A DNA stretch of 64,000 bases from Sphingomonas metalli (lineage in GTDB: Bacteria > Pseudomonadota > Alphaproteobacteria > Sphingomonadales > Sphingomonadaceae), in NCBI RefSeq assembly GCF_014641735.1, contig NZ_BMIH01000001.1, positions 310,001 through 374,000 on the forward strand, read 5' to 3'. The translations under genes were made by a program, and so were the position numbers. A model generated the notes under the pieces. The model saw only the letters and a program-made list of their open reading frames with translations, was not told where the DNA came from and did no database searches. Below are positions 61,103 to 64,000 of this stretch, piece after piece. Within the stretch, counting starts at the first letter, position 1; each line of letters starts with the position of its first letter.

Positions 61103-61946
61103 GACGCTCCCCATGCCTCCTTTTGATCCCGGCCTCTACATCGTCGCGACGCCCATCGGCAATCTCGGCGACCTGTCCCCCCGCGCGGCCGACGTGCTTT
61201 CACGCGCGGACGTGGTGGCGGTGGAGGACAGCCGGGTGACGGCCGGCCTCCTCCGACATATCGGTGCGAAGCGCCCGATGGTTCCCTATCACGATCATAA
61301 TGCAGAAGAAGTTCGGCCCGGCCTGATCGCCCGCATGGGGCGGGAGGCGGTCGCGCTGGTCTCCGATGCGGGCACGCCGCTGATCTCCGATCCCGGCTAC
61401 AAGCTGGTGCGCGACGCCCGCGCGGCGGGCCATATGGTCGTGACGATTCCCGGCCCCTGCGCCGCGATCGCCGCGCTGACGCTCGCCGGCTTGCCGACCG
61501 ACCGGTTCCTGTTCCTCGGCTTCCTGCCGTCCAAGGAGAAGGCCCGGGCGGACGCCATCGCCGAGGTGGCCGCCGTGCGCGCGACGCTCATCATCTATGA
61601 GAGCGGCCCCCGCCTTGCGACGTGCCTCGCCGCGCTCGCCACCGGGCTGGGGGACCGGGAGGCAGCGGTGACGCGCGAGATTACCAAGCGCTTCGAGGAG
61701 GCGGTGACCGGCACCCTCTCTTCACTCGCCGGCCGCTATGCCGAAGCGCCGCCCAAGGGCGAGATCGTGATCGTCGTGGCTCCGCCCGGCGAAGCCCCGC
61801 CCCCCGACCCCGCCGACGCCGACGCCGCGCTCGCCGAGGCGCTCACCCGCCTGCCCGCCGCCAAGGCCGCCGGCGAGGTCGCCAAGCGCTTCGGTCTCGA
61901 TCGCCGCACCCTCTACGCCCGCGCGATGGAGTTGAAGGGTGCGTGA
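61101..61946 (+). CDS. rsmI: 16S rRNA (cytidine(1402)-2'-O)-methyltransferase
   Basis: About 281 residues, SAM-dependent tetrapyrrole-methylase fold that modifies C1402 of 16S rRNA. Marks are LYIVATPIGNLGDLSPRAAD, VVAVEDSRVTAGLL, VALVSDAGTPLISDPGY and TVFYESPHR-type LIIYESGPRL. ATG 61101 and ATG 61113 are both possible, and neither has a Shine-Dalgarno sequence, so leaderless translation is possible. It overlaps yraN by eight bases. The lpoA/rsmI/yraN neighbourhood is conserved across proteobacteria. Confidence 0.93.
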   Translation: MTLPMPPFDPGLYIVATPIGNLGDLSPRAADVLSRADVVAVEDSRVTAGLLRHIGAKRPMVPYHDHNAEEVRPGLIARMGREAVALVSDAGTPLISDPGYKLVRDARAAGHMVVTIPGPCAAIAALTLAGLPTDRFLFLGFLPSKEKARADAIAEVAAVRATLIIYESGPRLATCLAALATGLGDREAAVTREITKRFEEAVTGTLSSLAGRYAEAPPKGEIVIVVAPPGEAPPPDPADADAALAEALTRLPAAKAAGEVAKRFGLDRRTLYARAMELKGA

Positions 61947-62292
61947 CCGCCGCAAGGCCGAAGCCGCCGGCCGCCGCGGCGAGCGACTCGCCGGCTGGTG
62001 GCTGCGCCTGAAGGGGTGGCGCATCCTCGACCACCGCGTCCGCACCCCGGCGGGCGAGGTCGATCTGGTCGCGCGCAAGGGCAATCTCGTCGCCTTTGTC
62101 GAGGTGAAGGCGCGCCGCACCGCCGCCGAGCTCGACCATGCCATCGACCAGCGCCGCCTCGCCCGCGTCGCCGCCGCGGCGGAGGTGCTGATGCCGCGCT
62201 ACGCAGGGCCGGGCGACGACATTCGCGTCGACGTGATCCTGATCGCACCGGGCACCCGGCCGCGCCATATCGAGAATGCCTGGATCGGCTGA
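61939..62292 (+). CDS. yraN: YraN family protein (UPF0102)
   Basis: 117-residue protein of the PD-(D/E)xK nuclease-like superfamily. Candidate catalytic residues lie in RTPAGEVDLVARKG and VAFVEVKARRT (Glu, Asp, ExK). The short N-terminal helix is RRGERLAGWWLRLKGWRILD. The function is not established, though a role in DNA metabolism is often proposed. GTG 61939 lies inside the end of rsmI, so translation is probably coupled. Confidence 0.92.
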   Translation: MRDRRKAEAAGRRGERLAGWWLRLKGWRILDHRVRTPAGEVDLVARKGNLVAFVEVKARRTAAELDHAIDQRRLARVAAAAEVLMPRYAGPGDDIRVDVILIAPGTRPRHIENAWIG

Positions 62293-62379
62293 ACGGCCGC
62301 GATCGCCGCTGTTCCGCTTCCGGCCCAGCCTGTATGCGAGCGGCGACCTGCCGCCGTCCCGACCTGTTGAGGATTTCGC

Positions 62380-63348
62380 ATGACCATGACCGTCGCCGTC
62401 CAGATGGACCCGCTCGACTCGATCAATATCGCCGGCGATTCGACCTTCGCGCTGATGCTCTCGGCCCAGGCGCGCGGGCACCGGCTGTTCCACTACGACG
62501 CGGGCGATCTCAACTGGTCGGACGGGCGGCTCTGGACGCGGGCGCATCCCGTGACCGTGCAGCGCGTCGCGGGCAACCACTATCGCTTCGACGAACCGGT
62601 AAGCCTCGACCTGGGCGCAGAGGCCGACGTGGTCCTGATGCGGCAGGACCCACCCTTCGACCTCGGCTATATCACCGCGACGCATCTGCTCGAGCGGATC
62701 GCCGAACACACCCTGGTCGTGAACAATCCCCGCAGCGTCCGCAACGCGCCGGAAAAGGTCTTCGTGCTCGACTATCCGCAGTTCATGCCGCCGACGCTCG
62801 TGACCCGGTCGCTCGAGGAGACGCGCGCGTTCCTGAAGCGGCATGGGGCGATCGTTGTCAAACCGCTGCACGGCAATGGCGGCAAGGCGATCTTCCGCGT
62901 CGGCCCTGAGGGCGAGAACCTCTCGGCGTTGCTCGAGGTCTTCAACCAGACGTGGCGCGAGCCGCACATGGTCCAGGCCTTCCTGCCCGCGGTGGCGAAG
63001 GGCGACAAGCGGATCGTGCTGGTCGATGGCGAAGTGGCGGGCGCGATCAACCGCCTGCCCGGTGAAGGCGAGATCCGCAGCAATCTCGCGGTCGGCGGCT
63101 CGGCAGAGAAGACCGAATTGACCGCGCGCGAGCAGAAAATCTGCGCGGTGCTCGGGCCCGAGCTCAAGCGGCGCGGGCTGCTCTTCGTCGGGATCGACGT
63201 GATCGGCGGCGAATGGCTGACCGAGATCAACGTCACCTCCCCCACCGGCATCGTCGCGATCGAGCGGTTCGACGGCACCGACGTGGCGGGCATGATCTGG
63301 GACGCGATCGAGGCGCGGGTCGGAGAGAAAGCCGCCAGCCCGCGTTGA
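62380..63348 (+). CDS. gshB: Glutathione synthase
   Basis: 322-residue ATP-grasp enzyme joining gamma-glutamylcysteine and glycine. It has VAVQMDPLDSINIAGDSTFA, RQDPPFDLGYITATHLLE, the Gly-rich loop KPLHGNGGKAIFRV, and the metal/ATP Asp and Asn in GIDVIGGEWLTEINVTSPTG. GAGGA seven bases before ATG 62380 supports this start; ATG 62386 is a minor alternative. It lies seven bases ahead of the DedA gene, and gshA is not in the window. Confidence 0.96.
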   Translation: MTMTVAVQMDPLDSINIAGDSTFALMLSAQARGHRLFHYDAGDLNWSDGRLWTRAHPVTVQRVAGNHYRFDEPVSLDLGAEADVVLMRQDPPFDLGYITATHLLERIAEHTLVVNNPRSVRNAPEKVFVLDYPQFMPPTLVTRSLEETRAFLKRHGAIVVKPLHGNGGKAIFRVGPEGENLSALLEVFNQTWREPHMVQAFLPAVAKGDKRIVLVDGEVAGAINRLPGEGEIRSNLAVGGSAEKTELTAREQKICAVLGPELKRRGLLFVGIDVIGGEWLTEINVTSPTGIVAIERFDGTDVAGMIWDAIEARVGEKAASPR

Positions 63349-63355
63349 CCGGGGC

Positions 63356-63964
63356 GTGACCGCCTTCATTCTCGAATGGATCGCCCGCGGCGGCTATTGG
63401 GGCATCTTCGCCCTGATGGCGCTGGAGAATATCGTGCCGCCCATTCCGTCGGAGGTCATCATGGGCCTCGGCGGCATGGCGGTGGCGCGCGGCCATATGC
63501 AGCTCGGATGGCTGATCGCGGCGGGCACCGCGGGCACCGTGGCGGGCAATTACTTCTGGTACGCGGTCGGCCGACGGTTCGGCTATCTGGGTCTCAGGCC
63601 CTTCATCGACCGGTGGGGTCGATGGCTGACGCTCGAATGGGAGGATGTCGAGCGGATCACCCGCTTCTTCCACGATCGCGGCGGCTGGGTCGTGTTCGTG
63701 TTCCGCTTCATGCCGACCTTCCGCACCATGGTCTCGCTGCCCGCGGGCATGTCGGCGATGCCGCGCTGGAAGTTCCTGCTCTGGACGGCGGCGGGCTCGG
63801 CGATCTGGAACAGCGTGCTCGCCGCAGCCGGGCTGATCCTCGACCGGCGCTTTCAGGAGCTGGACCGTTATGTCGGCCCGGTCGCCGTCGCGCTGACGGT
63901 GGGGATCGTGGGGTTCTATATTTACCGGGTGATGACGTGGCGGCCGCGTGCGCGGCGGGGGTAA
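63356..63964 (+). CDS. DedA family membrane protein
   Basis: 202-residue inner-membrane protein with four to five hydrophobic segments. Family marks are LENIVPPIPSEVIMGLGG, AGNYFWYAVGRRFGY and FVFRFMPTFRTMVSLPAGMS with the conserved Arg residues. DedA proteins act in lipid-carrier flipping and envelope homeostasis; members of the family recycle undecaprenyl phosphate or phosphatidylethanolamine. GTG 63356 follows gshB by seven bases with a GGGGC ribosome binding site. Confidence 0.9.
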   Translation: MTAFILEWIARGGYWGIFALMALENIVPPIPSEVIMGLGGMAVARGHMQLGWLIAAGTAGTVAGNYFWYAVGRRFGYLGLRPFIDRWGRWLTLEWEDVERITRFFHDRGGWVVFVFRFMPTFRTMVSLPAGMSAMPRWKFLLWTAAGSAIWNSVLAAAGLILDRRFQELDRYVGPVAVALTVGIVGFYIYRVMTWRPRARRG

Positions 63965-64000
63965 ACCCGGAGAACCGGGCACAGCTCTTGGTCGTCGGCG

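Overview
The window reads as chromosomal DNA of a high-GC alphaproteobacterium of the order Sphingomonadales, most likely Sphingomonas or a close relative. The main reasons are a 420-residue serine palmitoyltransferase whose PLP residues fall at the same numbers as in the Sphingomonas paucimobilis enzyme, a bacterial ceramide synthase and ceramide reductase, the alphaproteobacterial cell-cycle regulator TrcR, a PEPxxWA-CTERM protein, large TonB-dependent receptors, and repeated mosaic intergenic repeats. No rRNA, tRNA, prophage, insertion sequence or CRISPR array is visible. Coding density is high and many neighbours overlap by ATGA or GTGA.

Layout: 1-881 is the 3' part of a thiolase gene. 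1057-4926 is a very large orphan TonB-dependent receptor. 4975-9660 is a vitamin B12 uptake operon (btuB-btuF-btuC-btuD, minus strand) behind a cobalamin riboswitch. 9715-16590 holds coaD, ispA-xseB, an aldehyde dehydrogenase, an acyl-CoA ligase and a 7TM diguanylate cyclase. A consensus parS site lies at 16788-16803, so the region is probably within reach of the replication origin. 16981-28354 carries clpA, a DUF1192 gene, a quinone oxidoreductase, trcR, a dienelactone hydrolase, a glutathione S-transferase, rplU-rpmA, an acetyltransferase, a PF10118 protein with a divergent TetR regulator, obgE and a Uma2-type nuclease gene.

28387-38787 is the most distinctive part. proB runs into cerR, a dedicated acyl carrier protein gene and spt, followed by a hybrid histidine kinase and the lptF-lptG pair. 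A membrane desaturase-like gene then faces away from the ceramide synthase gene. Read together, this is a sphingolipid synthesis locus joined to the inner-membrane half of an outer-membrane lipid exporter. Sphingomonads are known to carry glycosphingolipids in place of lipopolysaccharide, so these LptF/LptG proteins may move glycosphingolipid rather than LPS. That step is inference.

39173-46330 holds a small secreted protein, an erpA-xthA-transporter operon, radC, an EF-hand protein, purB, a TM2 protein, a thioredoxin-like protein and a 28-codon small ORF. 46381-56546 contains two chaperone groups on the minus strand: dnaK-dnaJ behind a heat-shock type promoter, and hrcA-grpE leading into a glycosyltransferase, thrC and trhO. 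Between them are a copper chaperone overlapping a HExxH protein, and a PEP-CTERM protein. 56622-63964 holds rph-rdgB, a CAP-domain gene on the opposite strand, hemW, then lpoA divergent from rsmI-yraN, followed by gshB and a DedA-family gene.

At least three families of intergenic inverted repeats sit at gene ends throughout the window: one built on GTCATCCC/GGGATGAC arms, one on TTCGxxCTGAGCGAAGTCGAA, and one on GCGCAGAGG. They behave like REP/BIME elements and fill most of the longer gaps.
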